Part shown: in pieces, positions 7,875 through 16,188 of the stretch | How the letters are laid out: each line of letters opens with the position of its first letter | How positions within the stretch are numbered: the stretch's first letter is position 1 | From: PoT sp049331405 | GTDB lineage: Bacteria; Planctomycetota; Planctomycetia; Isosphaerales; Isosphaeraceae | Direction: 5' to 3' | Assembly: GCF_049331405.1 (NCBI RefSeq) | Contig: NZ_CP186276.1 | Span: forward strand, 1-64,000 | DNA: 64,000 nucleotides | Translations under genes and position numbers: made by a program | The notes under the pieces: generated by a model | Databases searched by the model: none | What the model saw: the letters and a program-made list of their open reading frames with translations, nothing else | What the model was told of the DNA's origin: nothing

Positions 7875-8147
7875 GTCTCCTGCTCCCGGTGCACGGCGGC
7901 CTGGCTCTCGCTAACGGATGATAATTCGTCCAAGGTTAACGATTGCGGAGGCCACAAGCAATTCGATTCTCGGAATGCTTTGATGCAGGACGCATCGGCA
8001 TGATGGCATCGCGGATGCGAGACATCTGACCCAAAACAAACCCGGTAATCTACCTGGCGTGTTCAATAGTATACCGACCAAAACCGGTTTTCCAACTCGA
8101 AACAGTCGATAAAATCTGAACACCTGCTCAGTCGGATTCCGAGAGAC
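7875..8147. other. Relatively AT-rich intergenic stretch at the element edge
   Basis: About 270 bases with no convincing gene. It is richer in A/T than its neighbours and contains CCAAGGTTAACGATTG-like sequence. It ends at the paired operator sites, and it may hold a promoter or an attachment site. Confidence 0.4.
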
Positions 8148-8156
8148 TTAACTCGT

Positions 8157-8173
8157 TACGACTATTAGTCGTA
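8157..8173. promoter_or_regulatory. Second operator-like palindrome
   Basis: TACGACT-ATT-AGTCGTA has the same 7-bp arms as the site at 7036 and differs only in the central base triplet. It overlaps the last codons of the truncated DUF1016 gene. Confidence 0.7.
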
Positions 8174-8178
8174 CTAAA

Positions 8179-8195
8179 TACGACCTATAGTCGTC
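8179..8195. promoter_or_regulatory. Third, imperfect operator-like palindrome
   Basis: TACGACC-TAT-AGTCGTC keeps ACGAC/GTCGT of the arms. It lies 22 bp centre to centre from the site at 8157, roughly two helical turns, which suits cooperative binding of two repressor dimers. Confidence 0.55.
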
Positions 8196-9191
8196 GTACT
8201 GCTTCTTGACGTACATCTGCATCTGGCCGAGGTCCTGGTGCGTCAACTTGCCGACCTTCAGGTCGAGGAGGACGAAGGATCGGGTGAGCCGGTTGTAGAA
8301 GACGAGGTCGATGTAGAAGTGCTCGCCGTCGAGCGAGATCCGCTGCTGGCGGCCCATGAACGCGAATCCCTTGCCCAGCTCGAGCAGGAACCCCTGGAGC
8401 TTGGCGATCAGGGCCCGCTCCAGGTCGGACTCGCTGAATCGCTCGTCCTGGCGGAGCCCGGTGAATTCGAGCACGAGCGGGTCTTTCACGAGGTCCGAGG
8501 GGGTCGCGATCTCGTGCCCCTTGCGGGCGAGCGCCAGCACCCCGGCCCTGTCGCGGCTCAGGGCGAGGCGGTCGAAGAGGAGCGAGTTGATCTGGCGCTC
8601 GAGCTCGCGGGTCGACCAGCGGGCATTGACCGCCTCGGCCTCGTAGAAGGCCCGGGCGTCCGGCCGATCGACCCGGAGCAGGAGCCGGTAATGGGTCCAG
8701 GACAATTCGTGACGCAGCGCGTCGCGAATCGGGTAGGCGAGGAAGAAGGCCCGCATGTTGCGGAGGTTGGACGGGTCGAAACCCTTGCCGAACTCCGCCT
8801 GAAGCCGCTCGGAGAGCCGATCCAGGATCCGCTCGCCGTAGTCCGCCCTCCCCTTGCCCGCCTGCTCGTCCTCGACGATGACCCGCCCGACCTCCCAGTA
8901 GGCCGCGACCATCAGCGTGTTCACCGCCCGCCAGGCCCGGTCACGCGCGGAGTTGAGGATCTCGTGGACCTGGCGATAGAGCGCGTCGAATCGGGAATCG
9001 CCGGGCGTTCGCCGCCCGGCGCCCGGACTGCGGGCTGGCGTCTTCGGGGCCTTCGGGGCCTTCGGGGTCTTCGGTGGGTTGGATTTCTTCGCCATGCGGT
9101 CCCTATAACACGGCGAAGTCCCGGGGGCGAGGGCTTTCCGTCGATCCATGGCCCGAGGGATTTCAGGCCCCTCCGGGAGAGGCCATCGGCC

Positions 9192-9848
9192 TCAGTCTTC
9201 CGACAACCAGCCGACCTTGATCGCGTGGGTGACGATGTCCACCCGGCTGTCGATGCCGAGCTTCTCCATGGCGCGGGCCTTGTGCGTCTCGATGGTCTTG
9301 GTGCTCAGGTCGAGCTGGGCCGCGATCTCGCGGTTGGTGAACCCCCTGGCGATCATCCTCAGGACCTCCTGCTCGCGATCGCTCAGGGGGAGGGGCTCGG
9401 TCGCGGCCTTGGCCCCCGGGCTCCCCACGAGGCCCTCGAGCACCTTGCCCATCAGGGCGGGGTCGAGGTACCTCCCGCCGCGCGCGACGGTTCGGATGGC
9501 GTGGATCAGGTCCTCGGCCGCGGCCCGCTTCAGGAGATAGCCTGTGGCGCCCGCCTCGAGGAGTTGCTGGAGGTAGACGCGGTCCTCGTGCACGGTCAGG
9601 GCGAGCACCTTGACGTCCGGGCGCTCGGCCTTGATCCGCTCCGCGGCCCTGGCCCCGCCGAGCCTGGGCATCGAGACGTCCAGGATCGCGACGTCCGGGG
9701 ACAGCTCGGCGGCCAGCCGGCAGGCCTCCTCGCCGTCGGCCGCCTCGCCGACGACCTCCATGTCCGGCTCGGCGTTGATGAGGGCCCGCAGCCCGGCGCG
9801 GATGACGTTGTGGTCGTCGGCCAGGACGATCCGCAGCTTAGTCGCCAT
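9192..9848 (-). CDS. NarL/FixJ-type response regulator
   Basis: 218 residues. The receiver domain has the acidic pair LADDHN, the phosphoacceptor D57 in AILDVSMP, and K near 108 in GYLLKRA. The LuxR-type HTH is LSDREQEVLRMIARGFTNRE through LSTKTIETHKARAMEKLG. It would control transcription when phosphorylated by the kinase encoded just upstream. Its start overlaps the kinase stop by 11 nt, so the two are co-translated and form a two-component pair. Confidence 0.93.
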   Translation of the reverse strand: MATKLRIVLADDHNVIRAGLRALINAEPDMEVVGEAADGEEACRLAAELSPDVAILDVSMPRLGGARAAERIKAERPDVKVLALTVHEDRVYLQQLLEAGATGYLLKRAAAEDLIHAIRTVARGGRYLDPALMGKVLEGLVGSPGAKAATEPLPLSDREQEVLRMIARGFTNREIAAQLDLSTKTIETHKARAMEKLGIDSRVDIVTHAIKVGWLSED

Positions 9849-12800
9849 GGCTCTCCTCCTCGGCCGCGGGGGGCATGGGGATGCGTGCCCGCACGATCGT
9901 CCCCCCGCCGTCTCCCGACTCGACCACCAGCGTCCCGCCCAGGAGGTTGACGCGCTCCCGCATCCCGAGCAGGCCCAGGCCCCGTCGACGCTCGGTCGAG
10001 TCGACCCGGTCGGCGTCGAAGCCCCGCCCGTCGTCCTCGATGAGGGCCGTCAGCTCGCCGCCTCGCCGCTCGATGATCACGCTGACGCGTCGGGCCTCGG
10101 CGTGCTTGAAGACGTTGTTCAAGGCCTCCTGGACGATGCGGTAGACGGCCGTCTCGATCTCGGGGGACGGGCGTTGCTTGTCCAGCCCCAGCGGTTCGAA
10201 GGCGGCGGCGATCCCCGTCCGCTCCGACCATCGGGCGACGTAGGCGTCCAGGGTGGGGACCAGCCCGATGTCGTCCAGGGCGGTCGGGCGCAGCTCGACG
10301 GCCAGGTCGTGGGCCTCGCGGCCGAGCCGCTTGACGGTCTCCTCGACCTCGAGGAGGTAGTTGCGCCCGGGGGCGTCCTCCGACATCGCCCGCTCCAGCG
10401 TCTTGAGGCCGAGGATCAGGGCGGTCAGCTCCTGGCCGAGGCCGTCGTGCAGCTCGCGGGAGACGCGCCGACGCTCGTCCTCCTGCGCCGTGACCAGCCG
10501 CCTGACCAGGGCCATCCTCGCCTCGTTGGCCAGCGTGAGCTCGGCCGTCCGCTCGGCCACGCGGGCCTCCAACTGGTCGCGTGCCGCCCTCAGCTCATCC
10601 TCCATGCGCTTGCGGCCGGTCAGGTCGCGCAGGACCTTGACGAAGCCGAGCACGCCCCCTTCCCCGAGCGGGGTGAGGACGCCCGAGGCATAGAAGCGCG
10701 ACTCGTCCTTGCGCACGTGCCAGCGCTCGTCGGCCGACCGGCCTTTGCCGAGCGCCTCGGCGGCCTCGCGCAAGGGGACGCCTGCGGCGCGGTCCTCCGG
10801 GGTGAAGATGGCGTCGGCGCTGCGGCCGAGCATCTCCTCCTCGCGATATCCGAAGGCGGCGACGGCCCCGGGGCTCCAGCTCGTCACCGTCCGGTCGGGC
10901 GAGAGCGTGAGGATGGCATAGTCGCCGGCGCTCGAGACGATCAGCCGGAGCCGTTCCTCGCCGTCCCGCAGGGCCGCCTCGGCCTCCTTCAGGTCGGTGA
11001 TGTCGACGCAGACGCCGGCCATGCGGGTGCCGGGGCCCGTCGGCCCCCCCACGACATCCCCCTGGTTCCGCAGCCAGCGCACCGCCCCGGGGGGCTCGAG
11101 GACCCGGAACTCGATGACCAAGGGGCGGCCCTGCCGGGCCGATTCCGCGAAGGCGGCCGTCGCGGCGGTGCGGTCGTCCGGGTGGATGCGGCCGAGGAAT
11201 TCGCCCAGCGGCCGGGACGTCTCCGCGGGCTCCATGCCGAGGAGGCGGTTGAGGTTCGCGTCGCGGATGTGGACATCGGCCGCCACGTCCCAGGTCCAGG
11301 TCCCCATCTGGGAGGCCGCCAGGGCGATCCGCAGCCTCGCCTCGCTCTCGCGGAGCGCCGCCTCGGCGAGCCGGCGGGCGGTGATGTCGACGAAGGTGAT
11401 GACGACCCCGTCGATCCGGTTGTCGGTCGTCCGGTAGGGGGTGATCCGGCGCAGGTAATGCCGGCCGTTGGAGCCGGCGACCTCGCGCTCGGCCGGCGAC
11501 AGGCGGTCCAGCACGGCGAGGGCGTCGTCGTCGAGGTGCGGGTCGTCGAACCGGCGGGCCAGGTCCGTCAGCGGCCGGCCGACGTCCGAGGCGATCACGT
11601 CCATCAGGTCGCGCACGGCCGGGGTGAACCGGCGGATGCGGGAGCCGGTGTCGAGGAAGAGCACGGCGATGTCGGTGCTCGCCAGCAGGCTCGTCAGGTC
11701 GCTGCTGGCCGCCTGGTGCTCCTCGACCTTGGCGCGGAGCTGCGAGTTGACGGTCGCCAGCTCCTCGTTGAGCGACTGCATCTCCTCCTTGCTCGTCTCG
11801 AGCTCCTCGTTGGCGCTCTGCAGCTCCTCGTTGACGCTCATGACCTCCTCGTTGGAGGCCCGGAGCTCCTCGTTGCTCGTCTGCAACTCCTCGATCGTGG
11901 CCTGCAGCTCGGCGCGGAGCCGGCGCAGCTCGACGGTCGGCTCTTCGATCCGGACCCCGGGGTCGACGCGCTCGGGCGCCTCGGGCTCGGGGCGAGCCTG
12001 GAAGCACACGAGGAAGAGGTCGAGATGGCGGTCCCTCTCCTCGGCCGGATGCTGGGCGACGACGGGGGATGCGGTGACCGCGACCCCCACGCGTCGGCCC
12101 CGATCCGAGTCGATCCAGCCCTCGGGGATGGTGATCGACTGGTCCCCCGCCCTCGCGCGGCTCAAGGCGGCCCGCACCGCGCCTCGGACGCCCTCGCGGG
12201 CCAGGAGCATCACGTCCCGCGTCGGCTCGCCGGAGAGCTGCTGGAGGAACGGCCGAGTGTCGCCGTGGTAGTAGCGGATCTGGTGGTCGCGGTCGACTAC
12301 GATGGCCGGCGGCGTGTGCCGCTCCAGGAGAGCGCGCTGCGTCAGTTGCGCGACCGACGGTCGAGAGGCCTCGCGCAATCGCGACGGGAATCGCATCGAT
12401 CCCCCGACCGAGGCGCCGGCGGTCTCGGAACCCGAGGAGGCGTGCGAGTCGTGGAAGTCGACGTCCTCGTGGCGGGTCGGCCCGACGCGCCGGAAGATCC
12501 TCGCCTTCTTGTCCAGCACCTCGAAGAGGTCGTCGGGGCCGGCGATCGTCTCGGACGTCCCGAGGAAGAGGGCCCCCCCCTCACGGAGCCCGAAATGGAG
12601 CCGCTCCAGCAACCGGCGCTGCATCGCGGGCTCGAGGTAGATCAGCAGGTTGCGGCACGAGGCGATGTCGATCCGGCTGAAGGGGGGATCCTGGAGGATG
12701 TTCTGGGGGGCGAACACCACGCGATCGCGCAGATCGGTCTTGACCCGGTAGACCTCGTCCTCCCTGGTGAAGAACCGCCCCAGGCGGGCCGGCGGGATCT

Positions 12801-14016
12801 CGCTCTCGATGCCGCCGGGGTAGATGCCGGCGCGGGCGTGCGCCAGGGCCCGATCGGCCATGTCGGTGGCGAAGACCTTGATGTCGAGGAGCCGGCCGGC
12901 CCGCTCGGCTTCCTCGACCAGGAGCATCGCCAGCGAGTAGGCCTCCTCCCCGCTGGAGCAGGCCGTCACCCAGGCCCGGACCGGCCCGCCGGGCTCGCGG
13001 GAGTCGATCAGGGGCTTCACGACGAGCTGCCGCAGCGCCTCCCACGCGTCGGGGTTCCGGAAGAACCCCGTGACGTGGATGAGCAGGTCGTCGCCCAGGG
13101 CGGTCACCTCGGACGGGCTCTGCCGCAGCATCCGGGCGTACTCCGCCATGGTGGAGAGGCGGGTCAGGCCCATCCGACGCTGGATCCGGCGGATCAGGGT
13201 CGGCTTCTTGTACCCGGCGAAGTCCTGCCGCTTGCGGGTCCTGAGGATCGCCAGGATCTCCCCCAGGTGGTGCCGCTCCTTGCGCAGGATCGACTCGGCA
13301 TCGGCCTCCCTCCCCCCGCGGCTGTAGGGGTCGCCGGCGTACCGGAGGAGCACCCCGGGGATGTCGGACGGCCTGAGGACGTAATCGGCGTAACCGGAGT
13401 CGATCAGGTGCCTGGGCATGCTCGCGAACGCGGCCGACTCCGGGTCCTGGGCGATCCCCAGGCCCCCGACCGCCTTGATCGCCTGCGCCCCGGCCGTCCC
13501 GTTCGAGCCCATGCCGCTCAACACCACGCAGACCGCGCGCTCCCGCTGCTCCTCGGCGAGGCTCCGGAAGAAGTCGTCGATGGGGCGGTTGGCCGCCTTC
13601 GGCGTGCCCAGCTTCGCCCCGATGTGCAGCCGCCCGTCCCGGATCGTCAGCAGGTGGCCGGGACGGATGACGTAGACGTGGTCGCACTCCACGGCCATGC
13701 CGTCCTCGACCTGCTGGACCGGCATGGCGGTCCGCCTGGAGAGGATCTCGGCCAGGTGGCTCTCATGGTCGGGGGGCAGGTGCTGGACGAGGACGAAGGC
13801 CATGCCGCCGTCGGAAGGCATGGCGTCGAGCAACTCCCCGACCGCCTCCAGCCCGCCGGCGGAGGCCCCGATGCCGACGACGGGAAAGGGCAGCCTCGGC
13901 GGCTGCTCGGCGTCCACGGGCTGGGCCAGCCGGTCCGCCGACGGCTCCTGCTCCTGCTCCTGCTCCGGCTCCGCCTCCTGCCCCGCACCGTTCGCCGACA
14001 CGTTCTCTTCCGACAT
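9838..14016 (-). CDS. CheB-CheR-PAS hybrid sensor histidine kinase (NarX-type)
   Basis: 1392 residues from ATG 14016, which has AAGGA upstream. Domains in order: an acidic Q/E-rich N-tail; a CheB methylesterase (about 45-230, active-site Ser52 in GIGASAGG); a CheR methyltransferase (about 250-510); a heptad-rich coiled coil (EELQTSNEELRASNEEV onward); three PAS segments; a HisKA_3 dimerisation domain with phosphoacceptor His in RELHDGLGQ; and a HATPase ending with IEDDGRGFDADR. It has no membrane segments, so the signal is probably cytoplasmic. CheB-CheR-PAS fusions are known in bacteria. Here the output is the NarL-type regulator encoded next. Whether CheB and CheR are catalytically active cannot be told. 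Confidence 0.92.
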   Translation of the reverse strand: MSEENVSANGAGQEAEPEQEQEQEPSADRLAQPVDAEQPPRLPFPVVGIGASAGGLEAVGELLDAMPSDGGMAFVLVQHLPPDHESHLAEILSRRTAMPVQQVEDGMAVECDHVYVIRPGHLLTIRDGRLHIGAKLGTPKAANRPIDDFFRSLAEEQRERAVCVVLSGMGSNGTAGAQAIKAVGGLGIAQDPESAAFASMPRHLIDSGYADYVLRPSDIPGVLLRYAGDPYSRGGREADAESILRKERHHLGEILAILRTRKRQDFAGYKKPTLIRRIQRRMGLTRLSTMAEYARMLRQSPSEVTALGDDLLIHVTGFFRNPDAWEALRQLVVKPLIDSREPGGPVRAWVTACSSGEEAYSLAMLLVEEAERAGRLLDIKVFATDMADRALAHARAGIYPGGIESEIPPARLGRFFTREDEVYRVKTDLRDRVVFAPQNILQDPPFSRIDIASCRNLLIYLEPAMQRRLLERLHFGLREGGALFLGTSETIAGPDDLFEVLDKKARIFRRVGPTRHEDVDFHDSHASSGSETAGASVGGSMRFPSRLREASRPSVAQLTQRALLERHTPPAIVVDRDHQIRYYHGDTRPFLQQLSGEPTRDVMLLAREGVRGAVRAALSRARAGDQSITIPEGWIDSDRGRRVGVAVTASPVVAQHPAEERDRHLDLFLVCFQARPEPEAPERVDPGVRIEEPTVELRRLRAELQATIEELQTSNEELRASNEEVMSVNEELQSANEELETSKEEMQSLNEELATVNSQLRAKVEEHQAASSDLTSLLASTDIAVLFLDTGSRIRRFTPAVRDLMDVIASDVGRPLTDLARRFDDPHLDDDALAVLDRLSPAEREVAGSNGRHYLRRITPYRTTDNRIDGVVITFVDITARRLAEAALRESEARLRIALAASQMGTWTWDVAADVHIRDANLNRLLGMEPAETSRPLGEFLGRIHPDDRTAATAAFAESARQGRPLVIEFRVLEPPGAVRWLRNQGDVVGGPTGPGTRMAGVCVDITDLKEAEAALRDGEERLRLIVSSAGDYAILTLSPDRTVTSWSPGAVAAFGYREEEMLGRSADAIFTPEDRAAGVPLREAAEALGKGRSADERWHVRKDESRFYASGVLTPLGEGGVLGFVKVLRDLTGRKRMEDELRAARDQLEARVAERTAELTLANEARMALVRRLVTAQEDERRRVSRELHDGLGQELTALILGLKTLERAMSEDAPGRNYLLEVEETVKRLGREAHDLAVELRPTALDDIGLVPTLDAYVARWSERTGIAAAFEPLGLDKQRPSPEIETAVYRIVQEALNNVFKHAEARRVSVIIERRGGELTALIEDDGRGFDADRVDSTERRRGLGLLGMRERVNLLGGTLVVESGDGGGTIVRARIPMPPAAEEESHGD

Positions 14017-14523
14017 CGCTTGAGCAATCCTTTCGAACGGGACCGGGCAACCGAGGCTCGGCGGCCAATCTCGATGGTTGCCCTCCCGCGACTCGGGCCG
14101 CGGACCCCATGCGACCCCGGAGGTAACGGCAGACGTCATCGTCCGGATCTCGTGCGGGTCTTCGCCTCGAGCCGCGAGAAAGGTCCGAAGACGAGCCGCG
14201 AGCAAAGGGTAGTGTCCCACGAGTGCCGCCTCGTGTGCAACCTCGACCCTCGGGATGACGGGCCGGCCCCCCGCGCGGACGCGGGCGTGCCGGACCATAC
14301 GAGGAAGGAGGGCATACAAAAATGAACCCTGATCCTTCGATGTATCTAGGCCACATCGGATGCGAGAGGGCCGAAGCCGGGGGCGGCTCGCGCGACCTCG
14401 ACGCCCCCGGCCCGAGCCATACTCGCCTCCGCCGGCCCCGACGGTCGTCCGATGGCATGGGCTTTGCTTTCAGGAAACTCCGAGATCCGAAGTCATTCCC
14501 AAAGGTTCAGGAGGAACCCGACC
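14017..14523. other. Divergent intergenic region
   Basis: About 500 bases between the kinase and the single-domain receiver. No convincing gene was seen. The only recognisable signal is the sigma-54-like site at 14453. Confidence 0.6.
14453..14468 (+). promoter_or_regulatory. Sigma-54-type promoter candidate A
   Basis: TGGCATGGGCTTTGCT matches TGGCACGNNNNTTGCW at all but one fixed position, with GG and GC exactly 10 nt apart. The -12 element lies about 57 nt before the receiver start at 14524. Confidence 0.6.
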
Positions 14524-14889
14524 ATGTCCGCCCCGCGCCTCCTCGTCGTGGACGACGACCCCTATACCCGGATCGCCCTGAATGCGTTCTTCACACGCGG
14601 AGGCTGGCAAGTCTCGCTGGCCGCGTCGGTGGCCGAGGCGATCCCGCTGCTGGCCGACTCCCCGCACTGCCTGATCCTGGACCTGAACCTCCCCGACGGC
14701 GGCGGCGAGGCCGTCCTCGAAGAGGCCCGGGCCAGGTGCAGCGAGACCCAGGTCGTCGTCTGCTCGGGCGTCGACGACCCCGGCCGCCTCGCCGACATCG
14801 GCCGCCTGACCCCCGAGCTGATGATGGCCAAGCCGATCGACCTCGCCGCCATCTACAAGCTGCGCGAGGCGGCGGAGACGTTCTCGTAA
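14524..14889 (+). CDS. Single-domain response regulator (CheY-like receiver)
   Basis: 121 residues forming only a receiver. The acidic cluster is VVDDDPYTR, the phosphoacceptor is D53 in LILDLNLP, and the conserved Lys is in MMAKPIDL. There is no output domain, so it acts by protein contact or as a phosphate sink. ATG 14524 has GGAGG 9 nt upstream. It may belong functionally with the kinase encoded on the other strand 500 bases away, but no partner is proven. Confidence 0.9.
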   Translation: MSAPRLLVVDDDPYTRIALNAFFTRGGWQVSLAASVAEAIPLLADSPHCLILDLNLPDGGGEAVLEEARARCSETQVVVCSGVDDPGRLADIGRLTPELMMAKPIDLAAIYKLREAAETFS

Positions 14890-15021
14890 TTTGCCGACCC
14901 GACTTCGATTCCATCTCGCTCCTCTCACATCAGGCCCTGCCCTCCTTCCCGCTCGCCTTCCGGGGGGAGATGCACGAGAATCGATTCGACCGGCCCTCCA
15001 TCGCCCGCGCATCGGGCCTGG

Positions 15022-15037
15022 CGGCATGGGCTTTGCC
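15022..15037 (+). promoter_or_regulatory. Sigma-54-type promoter candidate B
   Basis: CGGCATGGGCTTTGCC shares 14 consecutive bases with candidate A, including GG-N10-GC. It lies 67 nt upstream of the exonuclease-ligase operon. Confidence 0.55.
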
Positions 15038-15103
15038 ACCTCGCCTTGCACCCGGCTCGGTCGAATCAAAGAGCCATCGCGGCCACAACTTCGAGTGACT
15101 CCC

Positions 15104-16188
15104 ATGGACGATCCGGGCCCGACGCCCGCCGATGATCTCGTGACGGTGACGGCCGACGGCCTCTACTGTCGGGCGGGCGACTTCCACATCGACCCCTGGA
15201 ACCCGGTGCCGAGGGCGGCGGTCACGCATGCGCATGCCGACCACGCCCGCTGGGGTTGCGGCAGGTACCTCGCCGCCGACCCGGGCAAACACCTGCTGCG
15301 CACCCGCCTCGGCGAGGCGGCGAACATCGAGACCGTCCCCTATGGCCACGAGGTGGATCAGGGGGGTGTCCGGATCTCGTTCCACCCGGCGGGGCACGTG
15401 CTCGGCTCGGCGCAAATCCGGCTCGAGCACAAGGGGGAGGTCTGGGTCGTCACGGGGGATTACAAGCTCGACGCCGACCCGACCAGCACGCCGTTCGACC
15501 CCGTGCGGTGCCACACATTCATCACCGAGTCGACGTTCGGCCTGCCGATCTACCGATGGGATCCGTCGGAGAAACTCTTCGCCGACGTCAACGCCTGGTG
15601 GCGGGCGAATCGAGATGCCGGCAAATGCAGCATCGTTTATAGCTACGCCCTCGGGAAGGCCCAGCGGGTGATGGCCGGGGTCGACGCCTCGATCGGGCCC
15701 ATCTACACGCATGGGGCCGTCGAGAAGGTGACGAAGGCTTACCGCGAAAGCGGCATCGATTTGCCCCCCACGACCCCCGCCGGTTCCGTCACCGTCGCCA
15801 GGGGCTCGCCCAGGCCCTGGCCGGGGGCCCTCGTGATCGCCCCGCCGTCGGCATCCGGCTCCACCTGGGTGCGAAATTCGAGCCAGCGTCGGAGGCGGTC
15901 GCCTCGGGCTGGATGCGCGTGCGAGGCGCCCGGCGCCGCAAGGCGGTCGACCGCGGCTTCATCCTCTCCGACCACGCCGACTGGCCCGGCCTGCTCACGG
16001 CCGTGCGCGAGACCGGCGCGACGCGCGTCCTGGCCACGCACGGTTTCGCCAGCATCTTCGCGCGGCACCTCCGCGAAGGGGGCCTCGACGCCGGCGTCAT
16101 CGCCACCCGCTACGGCGACGAGGAGGAAGGGGCCGACATCGAGGAACAAGCCCTGGACCAGGACCAGGGCCAGGAGGCGGCATCGTGA
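15104..16188 (+). pseudogene. Ligase-associated DNA exonuclease (metallo-beta-lactamase fold), frameshifted
   Basis: The first part (15104 to about 15873) encodes THAHADHARWG, the HxHxDH zinc signature, then VVTGDYKLDADPTS and TFITESTFGLP. The frame then turns to nonsense (RNSSQRRRRS). Reading continues sensibly one frame over as SGWMRVRGARRRKAVDRGF and ILSDHADWPGLL to the stop at 16188. One missing base in the AAA run at 15874-15876 explains this. Joined, the protein is about 361 residues, the normal size for exonucleases linked to ATP-dependent ligases. The 3' end overlaps the ligase GTG start by 4 nt (GTGA). This is either a true pseudogene or a sequencing error in a homopolymer. Confidence 0.85.

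Larger units (their letters stand above)
8148..9095 (-). pseudogene. YhcG/DUF1016 PDDEXK-family nuclease, C-terminally truncated
   Basis: 315 residues. The basic N-terminus (MAKKSNPPKTPKAPKAP) is followed by the DUF1016 N-terminal helical domain (LNSARDRAWRAVNTLMVAAYW). The PDDEXK nuclease core follows: HFYIDLVFYNR, then LLDLKVGKLTHQDLGQMQMYV. In the family the D of YIDLVF and the D/E-x-K of DLKVG are the catalytic residues and are present here. After QMQMYV the usual 60 or so residues are replaced by KKQYDDYRSYLVRLIVVTS, encoded by the operator repeats. The gene was probably broken by insertion of the element to its left. ATG 9095 is preferred to an in-frame ATG at 9149. Confidence 0.8.

Noticed and set aside
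7911..8123. 70-codon minus-strand frame at the element edge
   Set aside because: The sequence is hydrophobic and cysteine-rich with no ribosome-binding site. It is more likely intergenic.
9610..14325. 1571-codon plus-strand open frame opposite the CheB-CheR kinase
   Set aside because: No family-like sequence; it exactly mirrors the kinase and regulator genes on the minus strand.
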